The translations under genes were made by a program, and so were the position numbers. From Sodalinema lacuna_A (GTDB lineage: Bacteria > Cyanobacteriota > Cyanobacteriia > Cyanobacteriales > Geitlerinemataceae): 64,000 nucleotides of DNA. The stretch is taken from the NCBI GenBank assembly GCA_900149785.2, contig FSSI02000014.1, positions 27,271 through 91,270 of the forward strand, read 5' to 3'. The notes below the pieces were generated by a model that saw nothing but the letters and a program-made list of their open reading frames with translations, was not told the DNA's origin and made no database searches. This document shows, piece by piece, positions 50,261 through 58,780 of the stretch; position 1 is the first letter of the stretch, and every line of letters begins with the position of its first letter.

Positions 50261-50304
50261 AACTTGCCCTCAACTTGCCCTCAACTTGCCCTCAACTTGC
50301 CCTA
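50261..50304. repeat. 11-bp tandem repeat AACTTGCCCTC x4 abutting a start codon
   Basis: Units at 50261, 50272, 50283 and 50294; the fourth ends with A, which is the first base of the ATG at 50304. The repeat occupies the place where a ribosome binding site would be and has no Shine-Dalgarno-like sequence. The preceding 50012-50260 contains no gene. Confidence 0.9.
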
Positions 50305-50648
50305 TGCACGCCCTTTCTCTTCCCACTTGGATGGTTCATGTCTCTAGCGTCATCGAATGGATTGCCGCCATTTGGCTAGTCTGGCGCTATGGTGAACGTC
50401 TCAAGAATCCCGCTTGGAAAGGGTTGGCCGTGGCCATGCTGCCGGCCCTGGTTGGGGCAATGTGCGCCTGTACCTGGCACTTTTTTGACAACGCCCAACG
50501 GTTAGAATGGCTGGTAACTCTTCAAGCCTCTATGACAGTGCTGGGTAACTGCACCGTGTGTTTAGCCGCCGCTTGGATTTGGCGACGATGGCATAATCCT
50601 CTGAATCAAGATACCCTAAACACGACTGACGGGGTGGAGAAGTCTTGA
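50304..50648 (+). CDS. DUF2499 (Ycf49-like) membrane protein
   Basis: 114 residues from the ATG at 50304; an upstream frame begins inside the tandem repeat. Three hydrophobic segments (VIEWIAAIWLVWRYG; LAVAMLPALVGAMCACTWHFF; LQASMTVLGNCTVCLAAAWIW) and the motif CTWHFFDN match DUF2499, the Ycf49 family found in cyanobacteria and in algal chloroplast genomes, function unknown. The protein is probably in the thylakoid or plasma membrane. The start is preceded directly by four 11-bp repeats. Confidence 0.85.
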   Translation: MHALSLPTWMVHVSSVIEWIAAIWLVWRYGERLKNPAWKGLAVAMLPALVGAMCACTWHFFDNAQRLEWLVTLQASMTVLGNCTVCLAAAWIWRRWHNPLNQDTLNTTDGVEKS

Positions 50649-50729
50649 AAGTTATGTTGAGTTACGTCGAGAATCAGCGCGTCAAGAATTAGCGGTTAAG
50701 ATTTGAGTCAGTCTGTGAGCGGGAGGTAG

Positions 50730-52631
50730 ATGATGGAACAGTGGGACTTTCTAATTCAACGAGAGGGCGATCGCGTTTGGCTTCCTCTCGGGGAGGGGCA
50801 AACTCGCCTCACCCCAGGACGCTATCGAGTCGTGGCGCGTACCTCAGTCACAGATGCGGTGACCGAGGTCTGTGTCCGTTATGAACCCCAGTCTGAAGCC
50901 GGGGGGACAGGACAGTTTTATCGCACCACCCGTCAAACCGATGAAGATGGCACGATTTTAGTCCTCCCGGCCACGGATTTGAGTGCTGGCCTGTGGTCAC
51001 TGTCCTGTTCGATGGCGGCCCTGAGACGCGATCGCCCCGATGATCCCCCTCAAGGACAGGTTCGGCTACGGGTTGAGGCGCCGGCGGTCGATCTCCCCGA
51101 CTCTCCCCCAGCCGCGTCCCCGGTGACGGAACCACCTCAGCCTCCCGTCGCCCCAATCGCCAAGGACACCCCCCCGACTGAGGAACCCCAGATCGGCGAT
51201 CGCCAAGACCTGGATTTACGGTTACAACTCGCTCAAGACAACTATCGTCTCCCAGACCGAGAACCGTTAGTCTTATCGGGACGAGTCGACTGTCTCTCGG
51301 GTAACTCTGGGACGTTATCGGGGTTGCACCTGCGGATTCGCTTACGAGAACCCCAAAGTTTGCACGTGGTCGCCACCCTACAACGGCTATTACCCCGTCA
51401 AGCGGCCCCGCTTGAGTTTTCCTATCCGGTGACGATTCCTGAGTCTTGTCAAAGCCGTCTCATTTTGGGAGAGGTGGTTCTCTGTGATGCGGTTCCGACC
51501 GTGTTGGCGAAACAGTCTTTTGTGGTGACAGCGGGTTTAGAGATGCTTTTGAATGAGTTGGCCGATGGCCAGATCGATCGCTCTCTAATTGAGCGATCGC
51601 AGCCCCAGTCTCGTCCCCAGTCTCGTCCCAATGCTCGTCCCAATGCTCGTCCCCTCAACCCCCAAAGTTCCGACAGCCTCCCGGCGGCCCGTGACAGCAA
51701 TCCCAATCTGCAACAGGCTCTTCCGCCTCGTCTGAATCTGGGGCCATCCTCCGGGAAGAAACCTCTGGATCTGCCCAGTTTTGGGAAACCCTTACCGCAA
51801 CCCCTAGAGAATCCCTTTGGCGAGTTGCAACAGCCGAGTCCTTCCCCGAGTTTCCCAGACCTTCCTGAGCAAACGCCCCTGAGTCCCGCTCCCCTCGTCC
51901 CTGAACCCTCCCCAGATGCGGCTGATGAGACGAATGAGGTCTCTGAAGTGAGGTCTAGCCCCACTTCAGAGACCTCAGAGGAGGAGAGGGATTTGGCCTC
52001 ACCGCCCGAGTCGGCGATCGCCCCCAGTCTCGATGGAGGATTAGCCCCGAGTCGCTTCAGTTCTCGGCTCAACGATATCGCCCACAACGACGACCTCTCG
52101 GACTGGCTCAACGCACGGGCGCAACAGGCCAATGACAGCAATCCCTTCAGTCTCGGCGATGATTTTGAGTCGGCCCTGGAGGAAGCCTCAGAGGTGGTGG
52201 TTGATGAGGATCCCACAGAACCGCCCCCCTCGGTGGCGAAATTGGCCGCGACGCCGCCTCCAGAGCAGCCGGTTCCCACGCCCGAGTTGATTGTTCCCAC
52301 CCATACCCTGGCCGTGGGTCGTCCGGCCTTGATTCGGGTGCGACTGAAGCAGACGCCGCAGCGAGTCTATGTGAAACTCTGGATTCACGATCGCCAAAAT
52401 CAGCTTCTTCTCGATGGTCCCCGTTGGCTGACAGACTTCTTTCCCGTCGATGATGATCTCGTCGAATCCATGATTCGTTTAACCATCCCTCAAGGCGGGG
52501 TGGAATTGCAATTTGAGGCCATCGCCGTGGATATGGATTACGAGCGCGAGAGTTATAAGGTGGCGATCGCCCGTCGCGTCTCTCCCCCCGGACTCCCGAG
52601 TCTACCCCTCAGCAGCAAACCTGACCCCTAG
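50730..52631 (+). CDS. Large proline-rich hypothetical protein
   Basis: 633 residues. A GGGAGG ribosome binding site stands 3 bp before the first ATG and 6 bp before the second, so the second (50733) may be the real start. A globular N-terminus (QWDFLIQREGDRVWLPLGEG, with a beta-rich region to about residue 120) and a C-terminal domain (THTLAVGRPALIRVRLKQT to VELQFEAIAVDM) look like immunoglobulin-like folds. Between lie about 300 residues of low complexity rich in Pro, Ser, Asp and Arg, including a run of RPQSRPNARPNARP repeats. No membrane anchor or signal peptide. Similar proteins are known only from cyanobacteria; function unknown. Confidence 0.75.
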   Translation: MMEQWDFLIQREGDRVWLPLGEGQTRLTPGRYRVVARTSVTDAVTEVCVRYEPQSEAGGTGQFYRTTRQTDEDGTILVLPATDLSAGLWSLSCSMAALRRDRPDDPPQGQVRLRVEAPAVDLPDSPPAASPVTEPPQPPVAPIAKDTPPTEEPQIGDRQDLDLRLQLAQDNYRLPDREPLVLSGRVDCLSGNSGTLSGLHLRIRLREPQSLHVVATLQRLLPRQAAPLEFSYPVTIPESCQSRLILGEVVLCDAVPTVLAKQSFVVTAGLEMLLNELADGQIDRSLIERSQPQSRPQSRPNARPNARPLNPQSSDSLPAARDSNPNLQQALPPRLNLGPSSGKKPLDLPSFGKPLPQPLENPFGELQQPSPSPSFPDLPEQTPLSPAPLVPEPSPDAADETNEVSEVRSSPTSETSEEERDLASPPESAIAPSLDGGLAPSRFSSRLNDIAHNDDLSDWLNARAQQANDSNPFSLGDDFESALEEASEVVVDEDPTEPPPSVAKLAATPPPEQPVPTPELIVPTHTLAVGRPALIRVRLKQTPQRVYVKLWIHDRQNQLLLDGPRWLTDFFPVDDDLVESMIRLTIPQGGVELQFEAIAVDMDYERESYKVAIARRVSPPGLPSLPLSSKPDP

Positions 52632-52678
52632 CATCGCCACTCGCCGCCCTAAATGGGCCACCATCAAAAAAACGCCAC

Positions 52679-52711
52679 AAAAAGACCCCCTTACCATAAG
52701 AGGGTCTTTTT
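52679..52711. terminator. Bidirectional terminator between the hypothetical gene and psbJ
   Basis: AAAAAGACCCCCTT (52679-52692) pairs with AAGAGGGTCTTTTT (52698-52711) with one mismatch and a five-base loop; A and T tracts on the outer sides make it work in both directions. It separates the convergent 50730 gene and the psbEFLJ operon. Confidence 0.85.
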
Positions 52712-52779
52712 GTCAAGACTGGCTTGGCTTGAATCGGTCAACTTAACGTTGAATCAAGCCAAACCTCGCTTAGCTGAGC

Positions 52780-52899
52780 TTACATCGCTGAGCCAACGCC
52801 GACATAGGCTCCGTAGAAAAAGAGTCCTACCACGGCTAAAATACCCATTCCCGCGACCGTAGCTACGATCCAGAGGGGGATTCTTGCATCTCCAGACAT
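52780..52899 (-). CDS. psbJ: Photosystem II reaction-centre protein J
   Basis: 39 residues, beginning MSGDARIPLWIVATVAGMG and ending GAYVGVGSAM. Single transmembrane helix of photosystem II, involved in electron flow on the acceptor side. Last gene of the psbE-psbF-psbL-psbJ operon. An AGGAG lies 9 bp before the ATG. Confidence 0.97.
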   Translation of the reverse strand: MSGDARIPLWIVATVAGMGILAVVGLFFYGAYVGVGSAM

Positions 52900-52965
52900 A
52901 ATCGAATTCTCCTGTTTAACGTGATGTGACGTGAGCAATGAAACCACTAGAGGCGAGGGTGGGAT

Positions 52966-53088
52966 CTAGTTAAAGAAGTAACTCGAAAACAGCACACCCA
53001 GCACGAAAATTAGTAGTAACCCTAAGTACAGTGATGTACGGTTGAGTTCAACCGGCTGGCGGTTCGGGTTCTTTTGACGAGTTGGCAT
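52966..53088 (-). CDS. psbL: Photosystem II reaction-centre protein L
   Basis: 40 residues: PTRQKNPNRQPVELNRTSLY followed by a hydrophobic helix ending SYFFN. PsbL is a single-helix subunit at the photosystem II dimer interface, needed for assembly and for the plastoquinone side. Third gene of the operon, 9 bp behind psbF. Confidence 0.97.
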   Translation of the reverse strand: MPTRQKNPNRQPVELNRTSLYLGLLLIFVLGVLFSSYFFN

Positions 53089-53097
53089 GGTTAGATC

Positions 53098-53232
53098 CTA
53101 ACGTTGAATAAACTGCATCGCGGCGATCGCACCGAGAAAGAACACTGAAGGAACTGCCAAAGTATGAACAGCAATCCAGCGAATTGTAAAAATGGGATAG
53201 GTAACGGGTTCAGACGGGGAACGATTTGTCAT
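53098..53232 (-). CDS. psbF: Cytochrome b559 beta subunit
   Basis: 44 residues: TNRSPSEPVTYPIFTIRWIA, then HTLAVPSVFFLGAIAAMQFI. The histidine in IAVHTLAV ligates the haem shared with PsbE. Cytochrome b559 is essential for photosystem II assembly and photoprotection. Second gene of the operon; start 37 bp after psbE. Confidence 0.97.
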   Translation of the reverse strand: MTNRSPSEPVTYPIFTIRWIAVHTLAVPSVFFLGAIAAMQFIQR

Positions 53233-53269
53233 GGTTAAAAACCTCTCATTAAAAAACTCAGAAACTCAG

Positions 53270-53515
53270 TTATTTGATAAACTGTTCAATTTGCTGACGA
53301 CCTTCAAAGCGATCCGAGACGATCGGCAATTCCAGACGTTGTTTCGTGTAGTACTCATCGGGACGAGGCGTTCCGAACGCATCATACGCCAAACCCGTAC
53401 TCACAAAAAACCAACCCGCAATAAACAGCATTGGGATGGTGACCGCATGAATCAGCCAATAGCGGACGCTGGTAATAATATCTGAAAACGGACGTTCTCC
53501 AGTTGTGCCTGCCAT
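53270..53515 (-). CDS. psbE: Cytochrome b559 alpha subunit
   Basis: 81 residues: SGTTGERPFSDIITSVRYWL-type start (here AGTTGERPF) with the haem-ligating His in YWLIHAVTIP, one transmembrane helix, and a C-terminal luminal tail including RPDEYYTKQR. First gene of psbEFLJ; an AGGAGG ribosome binding site lies 12 bp before the ATG. The promoter is probably in 53520-53630. The order rubA-ycf48-psbE-F-L-J is conserved across cyanobacteria. Confidence 0.98.
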   Translation of the reverse strand: MAGTTGERPFSDIITSVRYWLIHAVTIPMLFIAGWFFVSTGLAYDAFGTPRPDEYYTKQRLELPIVSDRFEGRQQIEQFIK

Positions 53516-53630
53516 GTTTGTTAAAATCCTCCTCTCGACAGTGTTAAAATCTACGATCTATGATACAAAAACAACGATACACCTACAAGCAACCGCACCC
53601 AACAATCATGAGAACGGTTGCACATCGGGA

Positions 53631-54635
53631 TCATGTTAGGTCTTGGCTGGGGTTATAGCGAAGCAACGTTCCTCGTTGTCCCAGAACGAATCCGAGATCC
53701 GGTTGAATAAACTTCACCCGGTTGAAATTCGAGGGAACCTTTTCCACCTGACGATCTTTGAGCCAGGTTTCACCCCCATCGTTACTATAGAGCAAGTTGG
53801 CACTTCCACCGACGAGCCAAACATCATTGGGGGTTTGATAGGCCAAATCCAACAGTCCCCAACTCGTGGACAACTCAGGATACTGAGGCTCTTCCCAGGC
53901 TTCGGGATCTTGAGCATCCCCGAACTGAAGCATTCCACCGCGACCTAATACCCAAAGATTACCGTCGGGGGTGAACCCCATATTTTGCAATCGTCTAGCA
54001 CTGTGACGGTTAAACGGTTGCCAGCTTTGGTTTTCATTATCCCAGACCGAATAGAAGTTACCGCGCGACGACACCGCCACATAACTTCCATCCGCCGAAC
54101 GGGAAATATTACGAAAGACTCCCAAGGCTTCTTCGACCAATCCCTTCCAATTTTGCGCATCATTGGTGGTGCGATAAATCGCGCCAACATTGGTGGTCAT
54201 CTCCGCCGAATGGGGACCCGTGGCCACAATGGTACGGGGACTTCCGGGCAGCTTATCACTTAAGGGAACTCGTTCCCAGCGATCGCCCCCATCGGTCGTA
54301 TGGAGTAAAATGGCCGGTTCCCCAACAATCCACCCCTCATTCCCATAAAAACTAACCGAATCAAAGGTGACCGACTCGCCACCCAAATCCAGAGAACGAG
54401 CCGTCCAAGTCTGACCCTGATCCGTCGTTTCAAACAGGCTTCCTTTGTTCCCCACCAGCCAGCCTCGGGACAAATCATCCGTAAAGGCCACATCAGCAAA
54501 TGTCGCTTCCGTGGGTAAAGATTCTACCACCCACGGGTTGACCTCTAAAGAGGGGGTGTACTTACAGCCTGCCAGCAAAAAGACCACCGCGATCACCATC
54601 GCGATTGATTTCAAACGGTGCAGCATAGCATTCAT
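53631..54635 (-). CDS. ycf48: Photosystem II assembly factor Ycf48
   Basis: 334 residues from the ATG at 54635. A lipoprotein signal peptide (IAMVIAVVFLLAGC, lipobox LAGC) is followed by a seven-bladed propeller with the family repeats SxDxGxTW-like: TTDQGQTWTARS, TTDGGDRWERVP and NDGGETWLKDR. Ycf48/HCF136 binds the precursor of D1 in the early reaction-centre assembly complex on the lumenal side. It is located between rubA and psbE, 115 bp before psbE; co-transcription with psbEFLJ is usual. Confidence 0.95.
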   Translation of the reverse strand: MNAMLHRLKSIAMVIAVVFLLAGCKYTPSLEVNPWVVESLPTEATFADVAFTDDLSRGWLVGNKGSLFETTDQGQTWTARSLDLGGESVTFDSVSFYGNEGWIVGEPAILLHTTDGGDRWERVPLSDKLPGSPRTIVATGPHSAEMTTNVGAIYRTTNDAQNWKGLVEEALGVFRNISRSADGSYVAVSSRGNFYSVWDNENQSWQPFNRHSARRLQNMGFTPDGNLWVLGRGGMLQFGDAQDPEAWEEPQYPELSTSWGLLDLAYQTPNDVWLVGGSANLLYSNDGGETWLKDRQVEKVPSNFNRVKFIQPDLGFVLGQRGTLLRYNPSQDLT

Positions 54636-54704
54636 CGTTGTCGCAGTTCTTTCAATAATCACCAGTACTCATGCGCAATTACTCATGGGCAATTTAACCT
54701 AGGC

Positions 54705-55094
54705 TTAACCGAGGCCGTAGAGACTCAACATAAACAGAACCCCTAACCCTAAGCCACCAAAAATCAATAAGGTCTTTTGCGTGGGTGTCAGCGTATTGAC
54801 CCCCAAACCATAGGAAAAGTTCTCCTTAAAACCTGATGCTGTGCCTTTGGGACCAACATTGGCAAAAGATTGTTTACGCGCACCACAGACGGGACACCGC
54901 CAGCGATCGGGAACCTCCGCAAACGGCGTTCCGGCCGGCACATTACCGTTATCATCGCCGAGTTGCGGCTCATAGACGTAACCGCAAGCGAGACATTCAT
55001 AGCGATCGCGCTCTGGAGGAGACGCTTGTTGCTCCGTTTGCTCGCGTTGCGGTTCCTGTTCAGGTTGCAGCTCGTTGGACTCTTGAGTATCCAT
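54705..55094 (-). CDS. rubA: Membrane-anchored rubredoxin RubA
   Basis: 129 residues. An acidic, Gln-rich N-terminal extension (about 30 residues) is followed by the rubredoxin fold with its iron-binding motifs CLACGYVYEP and CPVCGARK, then a C-terminal transmembrane helix (TLLIFGGLGLGVLFMLSLYG). RubA is required for photosystem I and II biogenesis in cyanobacteria and algae. The gene precedes ycf48 and psbEFLJ, as in other cyanobacteria. Confidence 0.94.
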   Translation of the reverse strand: MDTQESNELQPEQEPQREQTEQQASPPERDRYECLACGYVYEPQLGDDNGNVPAGTPFAEVPDRWRCPVCGARKQSFANVGPKGTASGFKENFSYGLGVNTLTPTQKTLLIFGGLGLGVLFMLSLYGLG

Positions 55095-55465
55095 GACTTC
55101 GCACTTGCAAGGGGTTCTATCAGCTAACGTGAATCAGCCAAGTCTTAAAAATCTGTTAATTATTATGACATAGATTAAGTCCATCACCGAATCCCCGCGA
55201 AACCTATTTTCGGGAAAATCGCCCAAAATGCTTATAGCGTCGGGCATAGAGCCTAATCCGTCTGCCTCAACCCATTCAGTGCTTCCTGTCCAATTGCCCC
55301 CAACTTTCTCAGAATTGCCCTCAGACTCAGGTTTGAGGCAGCCGTCAGCGCACCGTCATTCCGACGCGATCGCCCTCGGCCTCGCTCGCAGAGCGGTAAC
55401 ATAAAGGCTAGACAACCCCATACTTGCCAGCTAATATCGACTCTTTTAGACAACCCAACCCATCT
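55095..55465. other. Intergenic region between rubA and the Anbu gene
   Basis: 370 bases with divergent genes on both sides, so it must hold two promoters. It is AT-rich near 55140-55190 and contains HIP1-like sites near 55366. A 66-codon minus-strand frame (55253-55453) has poor composition and no start signal, and I do not call it. Confidence 0.6.
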
Positions 55466-56233
55466 ATGACCTACTGCTTAGGGATTATCAACCGCGACGG
55501 ACTTATTTTTGGCGCCGACTCTCGCACCAATGCCGGAGTCGATTATATTTCTACCTATCAGAAACTCTTTGACTTTTGCGTTCCGGGCGATCGCACCATC
55601 GTCCTCTGTACCAGCGGCAGTCTCTCAGTCACCCAGGCCGTCATGAACCATCTGCGACAGGACATCAAACAAAGCAAAGATCGTAACCTCCACACCCTAC
55701 CCACCTTCTACGACGTCGCCCGCTACATCGGCAACACCCTACGAGACATCCAAGAGATCGATCGCCCCTGGCTCGAACGAGATAAAATCGACTTCCAATG
55801 TAATATCCTCGTCGGCGGGCAAATCAAAGGAGAAGACCCACAACTGTTCCTCATCTACTCCCAAGGGAACTTCATCCAAGCCACCCCCGAAACCCCTTTC
55901 CTACAAATCGGCGAAACCAAATACGGCAAACCCATCCTCGATCGCGTCCTCCACTACGATACCCCCCTCGACCTGGCCGTGAAAGCCGCCGTCCTCTCCA
56001 TCGACTCCACCATGAAATCCAACATTTCCGTTGGTCCTCCCCTCAACGTTCTCATGTATCAACGGGATAGCTTCGAGATTCATCACCGCCTGCGACTACG
56101 ACTCGGAAGTCCCTATCTCGCCACCATTCGCCGCTATTGGGAAGAATCCGTCCGCAAAACCTTTGAAGAGATGCCCGACATCGAATGGCAAGATGACGTG
56201 GGCGCCAACAAACAGGAAGTGTTAATTGACTAA
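55466..56233 (+). CDS. Anbu proteasome-like peptidase
   Basis: 255 residues from the ATG at 55466; the start MTYCLGIINRDGLIFGADSR is typical of Anbu, in which the second residue (Thr) becomes the N-terminal nucleophile after Met removal. Further support: a beta-subunit-like fold with GADSRTNAG and ILVGGQIKG, and the C-terminal extension of this group. Anbu forms open ring-shaped assemblies; its substrates are not known. In many bacteria it is beside alpha-E, transglutaminase-like and ATP-grasp genes, but not here. Confidence 0.9.
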   Translation: MTYCLGIINRDGLIFGADSRTNAGVDYISTYQKLFDFCVPGDRTIVLCTSGSLSVTQAVMNHLRQDIKQSKDRNLHTLPTFYDVARYIGNTLRDIQEIDRPWLERDKIDFQCNILVGGQIKGEDPQLFLIYSQGNFIQATPETPFLQIGETKYGKPILDRVLHYDTPLDLAVKAAVLSIDSTMKSNISVGPPLNVLMYQRDSFEIHHRLRLRLGSPYLATIRRYWEESVRKTFEEMPDIEWQDDVGANKQEVLID

Positions 56234-56325
56234 ATTGACTAACGTCATCGACTCACTCAATTGAGTCTTCGACGACCCCCGTCTCCCCGTCCCTTCGCCT
56301 ATGACAACCTTCCCTTTCCTCCATC

Positions 56326-58653
56326 ATGACTGCCACCTCTGACTTTCTCCGTCAACTCAACCCCTCCCAACGCACCGCCGTCCAACACCACCAAGGGCCG
56401 CTTCTCGTGGTGGCCGGCGCCGGTTCAGGCAAAACTCGCGCCCTCACCTACCGCGTCGCCAACCTGATTGTGAAGCATCGGGTTGACCCAGAACAAATTT
56501 TGGCCGTCACCTTCACCAACAAAGCCGCCAAAGAAATGAAAGCGCGGGTTGAAACCCTCTTTGCCCAAAACCTAGCCGCCCAAACCCATCAAAAACCCCT
56601 CGAAGCCCTAGATTTAGCCGAACAAACCCAACTGCGATCGCGAGTTTGGCGCACCTACATCAAACCCCTCTGGATTGGCACCTTCCATAGCCTCTGCGGC
56701 AAAATCCTCCGCTTCGACATCAACAAATATCGAGACGAAAACGGCCGACAATGGACCCGGTCCTTTACCATCTTCGACGAATCCGACGTTCACGCCCTCG
56801 TCAAAGATATCGTCGTCAACCAACTCAACCTCGACGATCGCAAATTCAACCCCAAAACCGTCCGCTACGCCATCAGCAACGCCAAAAACAAAGGCTGGTC
56901 CCCCGCCGACGTTGAACGCAACGACGCCAACTATCGCGGCCGTACCATCGCCGAAGTTTACCGCGCCTACCAAGATCGACTGGCCGCCAACAACGGCCTC
57001 GACTTCGACGATCTCATCCGCGTTCCCGTCGAACTCTTCCAACAGAACCCCGATGTCTTGCAATACTGGCATGACAAATTCCGCCATATCCTCGTTGACG
57101 AATATCAAGACACCAACCGCACCCAGTACAACCTGATTCGCCTGTTGGCCACCAACGGCCAAAACCCCCGAGACTTCGACAATTGGCCCAAACGTTCCGT
57201 CTTTGTCGTCGGCGATGTTGACCAATCCATCTATAGTTTTCGCATGGCCGACTTCACCATTCTCCTAGACTTTCAGCAGGATTTTGGCGACGGCTTAGAC
57301 GACGACTTGACCCAAACCATGGTCAAACTCGAAGAGAACTATCGCTCGACTCAAACCATCCTAGAGGTGGCTAACTTCCTCATTGAACGCAACACCGAGC
57401 GCATCGAGAAAGTGCTACGGCCCACCCGAGGCGAGGGAGAGCCAATTTGTATCTATCGGGCCGACGACGAACGGGAAGAAGCCGACTTTGTGGCCTCACA
57501 AATGACCGCCCTGATGCGAGAAAACCCTGAACTGAACTGGGGCGATTTCGCTATCCTCTACCGCACCAACGCCCAATCTCGCAGTTTTGAGGAACTGCTG
57601 GTGCAACGCAACATCCCCTATCAGGTCATCGGCGGACTGCGCTTTTACGATCGCCGCGAAATCAAAGACGTACTAGCATATTTACGCGTCATTGTCAACC
57701 CTGCCGATAGCGTCAGTCTCAAACGGGTGATTAACGTCCCCAAACGGGGCATCGGCAAAACCACCCTCGCCAAAATCGATGCTGTCGCCCAACAACTGAA
57801 TGTTCCCTTCTGGGACATCATCAGCGACGAAACCTCCATTCGCACCGTCGCTGGCTCTCGGGCCAAGCGTATCCTCGAATTTGTCGAACTCATCCAAGGC
57901 CAACAAGCCGTCGTCGATAACAGTGAGGCCACCGAGATCTTTACCGCCGTCATCGAGGAATCCGGCTATATCGAAGCCCTCAAACAAGAAGGAACCGAGG
58001 AAGCCGAAAACCGCCGTCAGAACGTCGAAGAACTCTACAACGCCCTGGTGCAATATGGCGAGGAGAGCGAAGATACCTCCCTCAGCGGCTTTCTCGCCAG
58101 TGCGTCCCTCGCCTCAGACTTAGATAACCTCGATGACGACGATAGTGCCGTATCTCTAATGACCTTGCATTCAGCAAAAGGGCTAGAATTTCCCGTTGTC
58201 TTTGTGGTGGGGATGGAAGACGGACTTTTTCCCAACTATCGCAGCCAACAAGATCCCCGCGCCCTCGAAGAAGAACGGCGACTCTGTTATGTGGGGATTA
58301 CCCGCGCCCAAGAACAACTGTTTCTCTCCCACGCCCTCAGTCGTCGTCTCTGGGGACAAGTTCAAACCGCCGCCCCATCTCAGTTTTTGGGGGAACTCCC
58401 CCGCGAGTTCATTAAAGGGAATACCCAGCCGCGAAACCGCATCGCCGCCAAGGGTAAGGGGTCCACCGCCTCTAACCGAGCGCAACTGACGCAAGACTGG
58501 AAGGTGGGCGATCGCGTCGTTCATGACCACTTTGGCATGGGGGAAGTCTCGATGATCTTCGGCAACGCCCCCAAACTCTCCCTAGCGGTGAAGTTTGCCC
58601 GGGCCGGTCAGAAAATCATTGATCCTAAACATGAACCGATGCAACGACTGTGA
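56326..58653 (+). CDS. pcrA: ATP-dependent DNA helicase PcrA/UvrD
   Basis: 775 residues. UvrD-type superfamily 1 helicase: motif I GAGSGKT (residues 31-37), Ia TFTNKAAKEMKAR, motif II VDEYQDTN, III GDVDQSIYSF, IV NYRSTQ, V LMTLHSAKGLEFPVV and VI ITRAQEQL. It unwinds DNA in repair and removes RecA. The C-terminal 80 residues include a GMGEVSMIFG segment, a Tudor-like domain characteristic of PcrA rather than Rep. An internal low-complexity stretch is absent. Full length for the family. Confidence 0.96.
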   Translation: MTATSDFLRQLNPSQRTAVQHHQGPLLVVAGAGSGKTRALTYRVANLIVKHRVDPEQILAVTFTNKAAKEMKARVETLFAQNLAAQTHQKPLEALDLAEQTQLRSRVWRTYIKPLWIGTFHSLCGKILRFDINKYRDENGRQWTRSFTIFDESDVHALVKDIVVNQLNLDDRKFNPKTVRYAISNAKNKGWSPADVERNDANYRGRTIAEVYRAYQDRLAANNGLDFDDLIRVPVELFQQNPDVLQYWHDKFRHILVDEYQDTNRTQYNLIRLLATNGQNPRDFDNWPKRSVFVVGDVDQSIYSFRMADFTILLDFQQDFGDGLDDDLTQTMVKLEENYRSTQTILEVANFLIERNTERIEKVLRPTRGEGEPICIYRADDEREEADFVASQMTALMRENPELNWGDFAILYRTNAQSRSFEELLVQRNIPYQVIGGLRFYDRREIKDVLAYLRVIVNPADSVSLKRVINVPKRGIGKTTLAKIDAVAQQLNVPFWDIISDETSIRTVAGSRAKRILEFVELIQGQQAVVDNSEATEIFTAVIEESGYIEALKQEGTEEAENRRQNVEELYNALVQYGEESEDTSLSGFLASASLASDLDNLDDDDSAVSLMTLHSAKGLEFPVVFVVGMEDGLFPNYRSQQDPRALEEERRLCYVGITRAQEQLFLSHALSRRLWGQVQTAAPSQFLGELPREFIKGNTQPRNRIAAKGKGSTASNRAQLTQDWKVGDRVVHDHFGMGEVSMIFGNAPKLSLAVKFARAGQKIIDPKHEPMQRL

Positions 58654-58780
58654 TGATTCATGATCAACCGTAGGATCAACCCTCGTCAACAACCCGAGGG
58701 GCATTTCCCAAAAATGGGGCGATCGCCTGAGACAATCCCCATTAAAATCAGAAGGTTAGACGAGACGAGATAGAGAACCC

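Noticed and set aside
42286..50304. Tandem repeats considered as possible CRISPR arrays
   Set aside because: The units are 11-15 bp, directly adjacent, without unique spacers; no cas genes in the window.
51449..52300. 283-codon open frame on the minus strand inside the proline-rich gene
   Set aside because: Shadow of the low-complexity Pro/Ser-rich plus-strand gene; Gly/Ser/Arg-rich composition and no start signals.
55253..55453. 66-codon minus-strand frame between rubA and the Anbu gene
   Set aside because: Composition not protein-like, start lies in the Anbu leader, and no homology recognised.
56614..57225. 203-codon minus-strand frame inside pcrA
   Set aside because: Antisense shadow with a Val/Gly/Asp-biased composition that mirrors the GC-rich codons of pcrA.
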